Of a stretch of 43,006 nucleotides of DNA, positions 9,205 to 17,123 are shown piece by piece. The stretch is from assembly GCF_001292705.1 (NCBI RefSeq), contig NZ_LGAK01000047.1, positions 1-43,006 on the forward strand, read 5' to 3'. Position 1 is the first letter of the stretch. The number at the start of each line of letters is the position of its first letter. The notes under the pieces were generated by a model. The model was not told where the DNA came from. It worked only from the letters and a program-made list of their open reading frames with translations, and searched no databases. The DNA is from Marinagarivorans algicola. Lineage in GTDB: Bacteria; Pseudomonadota; Gammaproteobacteria; Pseudomonadales; Cellvibrionaceae. The position numbers and the translations under genes were made by a program.

Positions 9205-10224
9205 GTGCCTCACACCCCTCAAAAGCATCGAATACTGACACTCATAAGAGGACGATTAAGAGCTGACTTTCACTTATCTGTTGTGTGTATTTTGGGTGTT
9301 TTTGTTACGCTTACCTTGTCACCATTTGTGGTTTTTAGGGCTTTAGAGGGCCAGTGGATTATATTTTTCCTTGACTTGTGTATGGTGATTGCAACGATAG
9401 GCATCGCCTCTTATGGCTGGCTAACCCGAAACAGCCAAGCTGCAGCGATGATAATGGCTACGAGCATTAGCTGCGGGTTTGTATTAACGACTTTTAATAA
9501 TAATGAGGTGTCACCGTACTGGCTCTATGCAATGGTATTGTTTTCGTTCTCCTTGGTACCTCCTCGCCATGCTGCCCTACTGAGCTGTTTTGGCTTTTGC
9601 GCAGTTATCACACACCCAAGTACATTCCCGTCCATTGTTCACGTCACAACCTTCAGCATAACATTAGGCGCAACAGCATTATTTTCGTATATTTTTGCCA
9701 AACGTAATGAGTATCAACGTCAAGCATTAGTAGAAATTGCGAGAACCGATGTACTTACTAATATCGGTAACCGTAGAGCATTTAATGAAGAGTTTGCAAT
9801 CGCTCTAGCTAACGTCAGACGACTGAAATATCGCATAGCCGTTGCCTTACTCGATATTGATTATTTTAAATCCATTAATGATAACTATGGTCATGAAAGT
9901 GGCGACAATGTGCTCATGGCCATGACCGAAGTGATTAAAAACAATATTAGACCCCAAGATCGGTTATTTAGGGTCGGTGGTGAAGAGTTTTGCCTAATTA
10001 TTACCAACATAGAAGAAACGCCTGTTAAAGACAGTATGAATCGATTGCGTAAAGTCTTAGCTCATAGCCAGCTTATCGCCCATAAACAAGTGACGGTATC
10101 TATGGGAGTTACACATATTACTGCCAAAGACAGTTTAGAGTCATGCTTGAAGCGTGCAGATGAAGGCTTATATGAAGCCAAAAATAACGGTAGAAATCAG
10201 GTGGTTTACAAGGGGCCTTACTAA
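9205..10224 (+). CDS. Membrane-bound GGDEF diguanylate cyclase
   Basis: This 339-residue protein should make the second messenger c-di-GMP from two GTP. Residues about 20-165 form some five or six hydrophobic membrane segments with no recognisable ligand domain. The cyclase domain starts at TDVLTNIGNRRAF (181-193), continues through DIDYFKSINDNYGH (217-230) and has an intact GGEEF active site at 258-262. The product-inhibition I-site RxxD is present as RPQD at 249-252, so feedback control is likely. The start is GTG at 9205 with a GAGAG-like ribosome site just upstream. It stands alone, with the AraC-type regulator 500 bp downstream on the same strand. Confidence 0.93.
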   Translation: MPHTPQKHRILTLIRGRLRADFHLSVVCILGVFVTLTLSPFVVFRALEGQWIIFFLDLCMVIATIGIASYGWLTRNSQAAAMIMATSISCGFVLTTFNNNEVSPYWLYAMVLFSFSLVPPRHAALLSCFGFCAVITHPSTFPSIVHVTTFSITLGATALFSYIFAKRNEYQRQALVEIARTDVLTNIGNRRAFNEEFAIALANVRRLKYRIAVALLDIDYFKSINDNYGHESGDNVLMAMTEVIKNNIRPQDRLFRVGGEEFCLIITNIEETPVKDSMNRLRKVLAHSQLIAHKQVTVSMGVTHITAKDSLESCLKRADEGLYEAKNNGRNQVVYKGPY

Positions 10225-10727
10225 TTGGCAATGAGTAATCCTAGGTATTGCCACCCTGAGGTATTCTTTTTTAGTGCTCAACTTCCGTTAGTCGATATTG
10301 AGCCAATAGCTCATCAATTATGAGCTATTTCGGCATAAAAATAAGGCCCACTATTCACCTGTCTTTTTCGCATATAAAAGAGTACTTATCACTAAAATCT
10401 AAAAAATTGTGTATTTTTAACCAAAATAACACCTTTTAATAACGCTTTTTTCGGTTCGCTTTAGCAATAAATCAGTAACAAAATGTATTTTGATTTCTCC
10501 CAAATCCAAGCCTAAAGTTATAAATACCAGATGTGGGAGCTTAAATGATTCAATGTGGGACATTAAGGCGTTAAGTTTACAGCTCCCCTACTCTAAAATG
10601 AGCGCCACTCAAGTCGATATTGGCTTATAGAGAATCAATAGCTCTTATACAGCTATCTTATTGAACACTTATATGCTCGTTTAAATTGTTATAGATAAGC
10701 ATGTTTTACTAGAAGATCGAAGCGCCT
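10225..10727. other. Repeat-rich intergenic region upstream of AraC-type gene
   Basis: This AT-rich 503-bp gap contains three things of note. There is a 10-bp perfect hairpin at 10305-10329. A pair of matching modules (AGTCGATATTG followed by CAATAGCTC) lies at 10290-10312 and 10612-10644. A 14-bp direct repeat with a 22-bp period lies at 10531-10566. I see no gene. It is most likely the control region of the downstream membrane regulator. Confidence 0.5.
10531..10566 (+). promoter_or_regulatory. Candidate AraC-type operator: direct repeats with 22-bp period
   Basis: ATGTGGGAnnTTAA occurs at 10531-10544 and again at 10553-10566. A spacing of about two helical turns in direct orientation is the usual geometry of AraC/XylS-family sites, and the pair lies 160-200 bp before the AraC-type gene. 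That the neighbouring regulator binds here is inference. Confidence 0.4.
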
Positions 10728-12107
10728 ATGTCTGCAATTCATTTCCAACTCTTTGATATACCTCTAATAGCAACAGTCATAGAATGCTTTTTAATTGCAC
10801 TTCTAGTTAAAGCGATCCCAACACCGTCCGTTTTATCTAGGCGATTGCTTGCTTTTTTCTTTTTGGCAATCGCCATTGATTCTCTCTGTATGCTACTCAT
10901 TTGGAATACAGGGTTGCGTGAAGAGCTACAAGTACTCTCTCCTCTGACTATTGCATTAACGACATTGGCACTGATGACAAAGGGCCCACTTTTGCTGTTC
11001 TATATCAAAACAATATCATCTGAACATTACACATTTAAAAAGCACCATATTTGGCACACGCTCCCCATTGCGTTTAGTTTTTTAGTCGCTATTGCTTTTG
11101 CGCTTAATACTCAAAAGCTCACAACTCCTATCGAAGCGCATATTAACAATTGGGGCACCTTTTTTTGGTGGACATGTGTACGTTTGAGCCCTGTGATCTA
11201 TGGTGCAATAGCGCTTTATAGTATCCGCAATTTATCATCACTTTATGACACTCATTACAGCGGCGGTGAATATTTAGATGCTAAATGGCTAAGGGTTTTA
11301 CTATTCGGCTTTTGCTTGCAGTGGTTTTTAGGCTTAACAGTGCATATTGCTGGGCAGTATTTACCTAACGGCATGGCTAGTCACTTTGGTCAATCTAGTG
11401 ATTTTATTGCCTTTGTGCTGATTAATATCTTACTTTTGTATTCGTTTACCATCATCAAACGGCTTATCCCGATTGTAAACCCACTGTGCCAATTAGATGA
11501 AAAAGAGAACTTGATTCTACAGAGGCAACCCATAGCACCTTCACGGGTGCATGACTCACAGCAGTCGGCAGCACACGATGCCTCACAGGCAAAAGCAGAG
11601 CCTGTGCAGCCACACATCGCACCACCTACACCGACTCATGCTGTAGTGCACAGCCCCTCATCCAAACAAACGTATAGTCATGCCCCATTAGCTGATGCTT
11701 CTATATCAGCTAGCAATCCGGTTAAACTATCACAAGATGAAAAACGACTCGCTAAAATTAAATTGTTAATGGAGGAAGAGCGTGCTTACATCAACCCAAC
11801 CATTAACTTACAGCGCTTTTCGCGAGCAGTAGGGGCGCCGTCAAAAGAAGTATCTCGTATTATTAACGCGACTTATGAAATGAATTTTTCAGAGTTTGTG
11901 AACTCTTACCGGATTAAAGAAGCACAAGCACTTTTAGTGGACCCGCACTATATTAATAGTCCTATTTCAGAGATTATTAATCTATCGGGCTTTAACAGTA
12001 AGTCAGCGTTCCACCGCTTTTTCAGTCGTTTTACAAATGTATCACCGACTGAATATCGTCAAAAAGTGCTCGATGAAATGCCGCCTAAAGTCAGCGAACC
12101 AAGCTAA
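10728..12107 (+). CDS. Membrane-tethered AraC-family transcriptional regulator
   Basis: This 459-residue protein has two unlike halves. Residues 1 to about 255 contain roughly seven hydrophobic segments, a polytopic membrane sensor rather than the usual cupin domain. A flexible Gln/His/Ala/Pro-rich linker (about 265-330) follows. The C-terminal 110 residues are an AraC-type double helix-turn-helix with a clear second motif (ISEIINLSGFNSKSAFHRFF, then SPTEYR). Such proteins would sense a signal in or across the inner membrane and bind DNA from the membrane. It follows a diguanylate cyclase gene and is preceded by direct repeats suited to autoregulation. No sugar operon or other obvious target sits next to it, so the ligand is unknown. 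Start ATG at 10728. Confidence 0.88.
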   Translation: MSAIHFQLFDIPLIATVIECFLIALLVKAIPTPSVLSRRLLAFFFLAIAIDSLCMLLIWNTGLREELQVLSPLTIALTTLALMTKGPLLLFYIKTISSEHYTFKKHHIWHTLPIAFSFLVAIAFALNTQKLTTPIEAHINNWGTFFWWTCVRLSPVIYGAIALYSIRNLSSLYDTHYSGGEYLDAKWLRVLLFGFCLQWFLGLTVHIAGQYLPNGMASHFGQSSDFIAFVLINILLLYSFTIIKRLIPIVNPLCQLDEKENLILQRQPIAPSRVHDSQQSAAHDASQAKAEPVQPHIAPPTPTHAVVHSPSSKQTYSHAPLADASISASNPVKLSQDEKRLAKIKLLMEEERAYINPTINLQRFSRAVGAPSKEVSRIINATYEMNFSEFVNSYRIKEAQALLVDPHYINSPISEIINLSGFNSKSAFHRFFSRFTNVSPTEYRQKVLDEMPPKVSEPS

Positions 12108-12121
12108 CACGTAGCGGTATG

Positions 12122-12136
12122 TGGCCTCATAGGCCA
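12122..12136. terminator. Short hairpin after AraC-type gene
   Basis: TGGCCT-CAT-AGGCCA forms a 6-bp stem 15 bp after the regulator's stop codon. There is no clear T-run, so termination is only a possibility. The rest of the 232-bp gap before mioC shows nothing I can name. Confidence 0.25.
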
Positions 12137-12339
12137 TTGTTGACGAGTCGCTTACTCCTCCCCACGGCAGTGGTTACTGCGATGGTGACAATATTGGCTA
12201 GGGTTACCCACTTACTGACACGTTAACGCCTGTGTATCAATTTGCGCAACATTAAGGTTTCACTTCGCAGCACAAAGCTTTAGTATGCCGCGCTACTTTT
12301 CATGATTAAGGTTTAGCGCCAGTTGATGGCAAGATTTTT

Positions 12340-12777
12340 ATGGCCAATATACATATTGTTGTCGGCAGTGTAATGGGTACAGCACTTATGGTTGCTGAGC
12401 ATTGCAGTGCCTTGTTATCACCACGTCACACTGTTCGAGTTACCCAAAATTTTATCCAAGGCCAGCTCAATTCCGACGAGGTATTACTGGTTTGCACCTC
12501 TAACACGGGCGTGGGTGACTTACCACAGACTATAGCTCCGCTCTTTCAGCATTTAACATGTGATTACCCTGCTATCGCCGGCATGCGTTATGGCGTGATT
12601 AATCTAGGCGATAGTAGCTATCCAAGTTTTGCTCTGGCAGGTCAAAAATTAGACGATGCACTGGCCGATATTGGTGCGTTACGCCTTGGTGAGCCACTAG
12701 TTATTGATAACGCCAGCGGTGAAGATCCTCACGTTTTAGCTGCTGATTGGTTACAAAGATGGGAGCAGCTTTTATGA
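12340..12777 (+). CDS. mioC: MioC-like short-chain flavodoxin
   Basis: This 145-residue FMN-binding protein has the size and motif order of MioC: a phosphate-binding loop at GSVMGTA (residues 9-15), a first flavin loop in TSNTGVGDLP and a second in GDSSYPSFALAGQKLD. MioC is a cytoplasmic electron carrier linked to biotin synthase in E. coli. Here it opens a three-gene overlapping operon with a second flavodoxin and mnmC, so electron supply to tRNA-modification or radical-SAM enzymes is a reasonable inference. The stop TGA overlaps the next gene's start as ATGA. The start ATG at 12340 gives the expected N-terminus; the ribosome site is weak. Confidence 0.88.
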   Translation: MANIHIVVGSVMGTALMVAEHCSALLSPRHTVRVTQNFIQGQLNSDEVLLVCTSNTGVGDLPQTIAPLFQHLTCDYPAIAGMRYGVINLGDSSYPSFALAGQKLDDALADIGALRLGEPLVIDNASGEDPHVLAADWLQRWEQLL

Positions 12778-13304
12778 ATAATAGAAAGCCGATAGGCCTG
12801 TTTTACGGCAGCTCCACATGCTACACACAAATGAGTGCAGAAAAAATCAGTGCTGTCTTAGGGGACGAGCATGTTGATATTTTTAATATTGCTGACGAAC
12901 CTTTAAGTACTGCACAATTTTACTCGCACCTCATTTTTGGCATACCCACGTGGGACTATGGCGAGCTACAAGAAGACTGGGAAGAGGTGTGGCCTGAGCT
13001 TGATGAACTAGACCTCAGTCATGCAACCGTCGCACTTTATGGGCAAGGTGATCAAGAAGGTTACCCCGAGTGGTTTTTAGATGCGATGGGCTTTTTGTAT
13101 CACAAGCTCAAGCATGCTGGCGCCAAACTTGTAGGGTATTGGCCTGTTGAAGGGTATAGCTTTGAAGGCTCTAAAGCATTAACTGATGATCAAACACACT
13201 TCGTGGGTTTAGCGCTCGACGATGAAACGCAATTTGATCAGTCTCAAGCACGCATAGAGTTGTGGTGTAGTACTTTGCGTAAAGCTTTTACTGCAAATGA
13301 ATAA
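12774..13304 (+). CDS. fldB: Flavodoxin 2 (FldB-type)
   Basis: This 176-residue long-chain flavodoxin closely follows FldB: GLFYGSSTCYTQMSAEKI at the FMN phosphate loop, GIPTWDYGELQEDWEE at the first aromatic flavin loop, and ALYGQGDQEGYPEWFLDAMG at the second, then YWPVEGYSFEGSKA. It carries electrons as a one- or two-electron donor in the cytoplasm. I start it at ATG 12774 because this lines up with the family N-terminus and forms an ATGA overlap with mioC. A longer frame from 12747 would add nine unlikely residues. Its end overlaps mnmC by 8 bp, so the three genes are surely one transcript. Confidence 0.94.
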   Translation: MNNRKPIGLFYGSSTCYTQMSAEKISAVLGDEHVDIFNIADEPLSTAQFYSHLIFGIPTWDYGELQEDWEEVWPELDELDLSHATVALYGQGDQEGYPEWFLDAMGFLYHKLKHAGAKLVGYWPVEGYSFEGSKALTDDQTHFVGLALDDETQFDQSQARIELWCSTLRKAFTANE

Positions 13305-15579
13305 TGACGCGCTACACCCTCCCACTATTACGTGGGACGATAGAGGTCAACCCAAGTCAGTTGAATTTGATGACTTCTATTTTAATACTGATAGCGGCTT
13401 GGACGAATGCCGCTATGTCTTCTTAGAAAAAAATAAACTGCATAGTCGCTGGCAGTCATTGACTGATGAGTCGATTAACAGGCAAGGCCTTACGTCATTT
13501 ACAATTGCCGAAACAGGGTTTGGGACTGGGCTTAATTTTTTAGCTGCTTGGCAGCTTTGGCTTCACAGTGCGCCACATCATGCATCGCTGCATTTCATCA
13601 GTATCGAAAAATACCCTCTGAGCCATGCGCAAATGGCACAAGCGCTTGTACTCTGGCCCGAGTTAAAACCACAAGCCGATGCACTTTTGGCACAATACCC
13701 CTTAAACCTTGATACGCACCCACAGCGAGTCCATCGATTACACTTTCATGGCACCAGTACCAGCGGTAGCGTGACATTAACACTTATTTTTGATGATGCC
13801 CTTGAGGGCTTAAAGCAATTACTGCCCTGTTCTGGCGCAACGCCTTGTGTTGCTCTGCAGCAAGCACATTACTCGGCGAATGCTCAAAAAGTTGACGCGT
13901 GGTTTTTAGATGGCTTTTCACCCGCTAAAAACCCTGCTATGTGGCAACCTGCACTTTACGCATTACTCGCACAGCTCAGCAAAAAAGGCACAACACTCGC
14001 AACCTTTACTGCCATTAAAAGCCTTCGCGAAGGCTTAGCCGATGAAGGTTTTAGTGTACACAAAGCCACAGGGTTTGGTAAAAAGCGAGAAATGGTAACG
14101 GCCGTGTATCACCGCAGTCCACCCCGCATCACAGCATCCGAGGCCGCCGAAATCATTGAACCCAATGCGCGCTTAACTCAGCCTAAAGCTTCGCGCCAAC
14201 GCGCGCAAAGCGCTACGATTCCTAGCGCTAACTGGCATCTTACACCAACGCCAGAACACACCGCCATGGTGCAACGCATTGCTGTCATTGGCGCAGGCTT
14301 GGCCGGTAGCCACACCGCCTACGCCCTAGCCAAGCAAGGGTTAGATGTGACCGTATTCGACGAAGGCGCTATTGCTAGCGGCGCCAGTGGTAATGCTCAA
14401 GGCGTTATTTATACTCGCTTTTCGCATCAACGCGATACACTGGCCGACTTTAATCATTCCGCACTCCCCTTTGCCGACCACTTTTATAGCAACCATAACG
14501 ACTATGCGCGCTTTGGTGCACGCACAGGCGTTCTGCACTTAGCCAAGAATGCTAAGCAACAAGCTTTACAACAAACGATTGCCCAGCAATACCGTTTAAC
14601 CGAGCCGTTAGCTAACAACATGGGTTTTAGCCCTAGGCAAAATACGGTGCAATGGTGCGATCCCAATGCTGCGGCTACATTGGCCGGAGTCCCTTTAGGC
14701 ATAGGGCTTGGAGGTTTGTATACACCTTACGGCGGTTGGCTGCAACCGAGCAAGGTGTGCCAAGCGTTATTAAGCCACCCCAACATTCAGGTGCACTGTG
14801 ATACCAAGGTGCAATCACTTAAACCGTTCAATACTGGCTGGCAGCTAGAACTGTGCAAGAGTAGAGAGCAACAGCAGGTGATGACAGACATCGCGCATGA
14901 AGAACACGCTTTTGATGCCGTAGTGATCGCCAATGCCCACAGCGCTACGCAGTTTAGTCAAACTCACTATTTACATTTAAAGCCAATTCGCGGGCAAATT
15001 ACGCAAGCGATATTACCTACCAGCCATACACTACATATCAAAACGTGTATTTGTGGTGATGGGCATGTGGCACCACCACTGCTAACATCTGAGCAGCAGG
15101 CTCCAAGTGACTTATCCAGCATTACATTTGGGGCCACATTTTCACCCAAAGACTCCTCCCCCCAAGTTACCTCGCAAGACAACACTGCCAACCTTAAAAT
15201 GCTGTCCGATCTCATACAATTACCGGCCAATTTACATCTTAATTCACTAAAAGGTCGCGTCAGTTTTAGGTGCACAACTCGGGATTACCTGCCTTTTGTT
15301 GGTCCTGTTGCGAATGCTCCTTTGATGTTACAAGCCTTTAGCCGTTACACAAAAAACAAATACGCGATCATCGATAGTCCTGGGCAGTACCATCGCAATT
15401 TATTTGTCAATGTGGGGCATGGCTCAAGAGGCCTTGCATATACACCACTATGTGCAGAGTTGTTAAGCAGCGTAATCCTTGGAAATGCATTGCCTATTAG
15501 TCAAACGCTGTATAAGCAATTACACCCTAGCCGGTTTTTAATCCGCGATTTAGCCCAAAACAAAGTCCCTTTACCGTAG
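13297..15579 (+). CDS. mnmC: Bifunctional tRNA mnm5s2U biosynthesis protein MnmC
   Basis: MnmC finishes the mnm5(s2)U34 modification of tRNA. Its FAD domain removes carboxymethyl from cmnm5U and its methyltransferase domain adds a methyl group from S-adenosylmethionine. The N-terminal methyltransferase shows ETGFGTGLNF (72-81) and WFLDGFSPAKNPAMW (about 202-216). The FAD domain begins with GAGLAGS (332-338) and continues with GASGNAQGVIYTR. At 760 residues it is longer than E. coli MnmC (668). The extra length sits in a 45-residue interdomain linker (about 275-320) and an insertion rich in Ser/Thr near residues 575-640. It overlaps fldB by 8 bp. The reductive partners encoded just upstream may be coincidental for an FAD oxidase. 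Confidence 0.96.
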   Translation: MNNDALHPPTITWDDRGQPKSVEFDDFYFNTDSGLDECRYVFLEKNKLHSRWQSLTDESINRQGLTSFTIAETGFGTGLNFLAAWQLWLHSAPHHASLHFISIEKYPLSHAQMAQALVLWPELKPQADALLAQYPLNLDTHPQRVHRLHFHGTSTSGSVTLTLIFDDALEGLKQLLPCSGATPCVALQQAHYSANAQKVDAWFLDGFSPAKNPAMWQPALYALLAQLSKKGTTLATFTAIKSLREGLADEGFSVHKATGFGKKREMVTAVYHRSPPRITASEAAEIIEPNARLTQPKASRQRAQSATIPSANWHLTPTPEHTAMVQRIAVIGAGLAGSHTAYALAKQGLDVTVFDEGAIASGASGNAQGVIYTRFSHQRDTLADFNHSALPFADHFYSNHNDYARFGARTGVLHLAKNAKQQALQQTIAQQYRLTEPLANNMGFSPRQNTVQWCDPNAAATLAGVPLGIGLGGLYTPYGGWLQPSKVCQALLSHPNIQVHCDTKVQSLKPFNTGWQLELCKSREQQQVMTDIAHEEHAFDAVVIANAHSATQFSQTHYLHLKPIRGQITQAILPTSHTLHIKTCICGDGHVAPPLLTSEQQAPSDLSSITFGATFSPKDSSPQVTSQDNTANLKMLSDLIQLPANLHLNSLKGRVSFRCTTRDYLPFVGPVANAPLMLQAFSRYTKNKYAIIDSPGQYHRNLFVNVGHGSRGLAYTPLCAELLSSVILGNALPISQTLYKQLHPSRFLIRDLAQNKVPLP

Positions 15580-15681
15580 TAATATTTACGAAATATATAA
15601 GGGTGCTATTTAATGATTACCCGGACTCTTTCATGGCGACCAGCGATACCCTGCCCACGAGTTATAGTGATTGCCACTGAT

Positions 15682-16623
15682 CTAATCAGTCTCTAGTTCG
15701 AGAGCTGGCGCTTTTGCTAACAATTGCTGCGCAAAAGGGTCGGCCGCTTCAATATAACGCATAGCCGATTGCACATCTTTCCAGCCCACATACTCCATCA
15801 ACGACTTAGTATCCCAGCCTTGCGCATTAGCCCAGGTGGCAAATCCTCGGCGTAAGGAGTGGCTGCTGAACAACTGCGCATCATCAATACTCGCCTTTTT
15901 ACAGCACTGCTTAATAATGCCTAAAATACTGACTGGGTGTAGCGCCTGGTCTGACAAATGCCCCCAGCGGCTAATCGAGCGAAAAACAGGCCCTTCATGA
16001 ATATGCGCAGCATGCACCCAATCAAGGTAAGCCTCAACGGGGCAGAGTTGTTTGAGCGCTGGTGCACTATAGTGTCGCCCTAACCGTGAATGATCGCCTT
16101 TACTACGAGGCACAAAAATTTTCATCCCCTCACCCGCTGTCGCTTCAATGTGCTCGACACACAAACGAGCCAGCTCGTCACTTCGAAAAGCTCGCCAAAA
16201 ACCCATGAGTAATAAGGCTTTATTGCGAATAGCTTGCAGCGCTTGTGTGCGCTCTTGGTTTTGAGTCGCACCATCTAATGCCGCCACTAACTGCGTAAGA
16301 TGATTCAGTGAAATAGGCTTAGCTTGCTTCGGGGTTACAGGGTGCAACTCGGCAATCCCTTTAAGGACTTTTCTAACATGCGGGGCTTTGGTTGGGTCAG
16401 GAAACCCTTGATCTCTATGCCAAGCGGCAAGACCTGCCAGCTTTTGTCGCAAAGTATTCACCGATAAGCGCTCGGCGTAACACACCAAGTAGCGGGCCAC
16501 ACTATCGGCCGTTGCTGGCAAAAACCCTCCCCAGGATACCTCAAAATGCTCAACCGCAGCGCGGTAACTTTTACGGGTGTTATCACGTGTTGCCGCGTGA
16601 AGGTAATCATCGATATTGGCCAA
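15682..16623 (-). CDS. Tyrosine recombinase (site-specific integrase), KfrA-linked
   Basis: This 313-residue protein has a SAM-like N-terminal core-binding domain (about 1-95) and a C-terminal catalytic domain. Visible active-site residues are R147 (RSDEL), probably K175, H255 and R258 (HSLRR), W281 in place of the second His, and the nucleophile Y290 (MRYIE), so it looks active. The start is TTG at 16623, chosen because AAGGAG (plus-strand 16631-16636) sits 7 bp ahead; no better start lies in frame. It is divergent from a KfrA-like gene, with a shared 500-bp region full of repeats. There are no phage structural genes nearby and no obvious cargo, so it is not a standard prophage or island integrase. 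The target site is unknown. Confidence 0.9.
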   Translation of the reverse strand: MANIDDYLHAATRDNTRKSYRAAVEHFEVSWGGFLPATADSVARYLVCYAERLSVNTLRQKLAGLAAWHRDQGFPDPTKAPHVRKVLKGIAELHPVTPKQAKPISLNHLTQLVAALDGATQNQERTQALQAIRNKALLLMGFWRAFRSDELARLCVEHIEATAGEGMKIFVPRSKGDHSRLGRHYSAPALKQLCPVEAYLDWVHAAHIHEGPVFRSISRWGHLSDQALHPVSILGIIKQCCKKASIDDAQLFSSHSLRRGFATWANAQGWDTKSLMEYVGWKDVQSAMRYIEAADPFAQQLLAKAPALELETD

Positions 16624-16650
16624 ACAGTAACTCCTTATTTGCCATGGGTG

Positions 16651-16725
16651 TGCCTGTATTTATTAGCGCTGTGCTTATTGGTGCTGTGCTTATTGATGTT
16701 GTACTTCTCAGTGTTGTACTTCTCG
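16651..16725. repeat. Tandem array of 15-bp units (four clear copies, one degenerate)
   Basis: Copies at 16666-16680, 16681-16695, 16696-16710 and 16711-16725 share the form RYGYTGTRCTTMTYR. A weaker fifth copy is at 16651-16665 (9 of 15 matches to its neighbour). The array begins 28 bp upstream of the recombinase start codon. It looks like iterons or operators for a DNA-binding protein. In the minus direction it could also read as a pentapeptide repeat, but no start codon supports translation. Confidence 0.75.
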
Positions 16726-16998
16726 GAGCTAGATGACTCAGGGCTCTTTTCAGCGCTAGTTTAACGTAACCGCGTACTTAATCGGCAATATTAAGCCTTG
16801 CTGGGTCTTGTATTTTTTTCAGCAGGGATGGCGGTAACCCAACAAGCTTGCCCACCTTTTTGTTCGTTACCTTGACTGGAGTGTCATTTTAGCGTGCTCA
16901 GCTTTTGAGGATATTTAGGGGCTTGGAGAGAACAGCGCTTTCAAGCCTCAGCCCCTACTTTTTGTACACTTTAGATACGACTATTTGGCTTTCAAGAC

Positions 16999-17034
16999 TA
17001 TAGGATTAAATAACTCTGATTATTAAATCCTATA
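16999..17034. promoter_or_regulatory. 15-bp inverted repeat, possible recombinase or KfrA site
   Basis: Arms 16999-17013 (TATAGGATTAAATAA) and 17020-17034 match at 14 of 15 positions around a 6-bp centre. Arms of this length with a 6-8 bp middle resemble a tyrosine recombinase core site, where each arm binds one subunit and strands are exchanged across the spacer. It could equally be an operator. It lies 90 bp before the KfrA-like gene. Confidence 0.4.
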
Positions 17035-17071
17035 AAAAGCTTTATTTTTAAATAAACTAAACATAAAATAG

Positions 17072-17092
17072 TATGTATATACATAATATGTA
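17072..17092. promoter_or_regulatory. Overlapping palindromes before kfrA-like gene
   Basis: TATGTATATACATA (17072-17085) is a perfect 14-bp palindrome, overlapped by TACATAATATGTA (17080-17092), perfect around a central A. They end 31 bp before the start codon, inside an AT-rich promoter-like stretch. That is where plasmid KfrA proteins are known to repress their own promoters. Autoregulation here is inference. Confidence 0.45.
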
Positions 17093-17123
17093 ATACAGTA
17101 CAAAATAATCACTAGAGGGTAAT

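Larger units (their letters stand above)
16624..17123. other. Shared control region of recombinase and KfrA-like gene
   Basis: The 500 bp between the divergent starts contains a 15-bp tandem array (16651-16725), an 8-bp-armed inverted repeat at 16916-16957, a 15-bp-armed inverted repeat at 16999-17034, and overlapping palindromes at 17072-17092. The last 150 bp before the KfrA-like gene are very AT-rich and promoter-like. I see no credible gene. Short plus-strand frames crossing the tandem array are repeat artefacts. Confidence 0.6.

Noticed and set aside
16651-16725. Possible CRISPR-like array
   Set aside because: The 15-bp units are contiguous with no spacers, and there are no cas genes.
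16392-16764. Plus-strand frames crossing the recombinase start and the 15-bp array
   Set aside because: They are antisense to the recombinase N-terminus, and the Leu/Val-rich end simply translates the tandem repeat.
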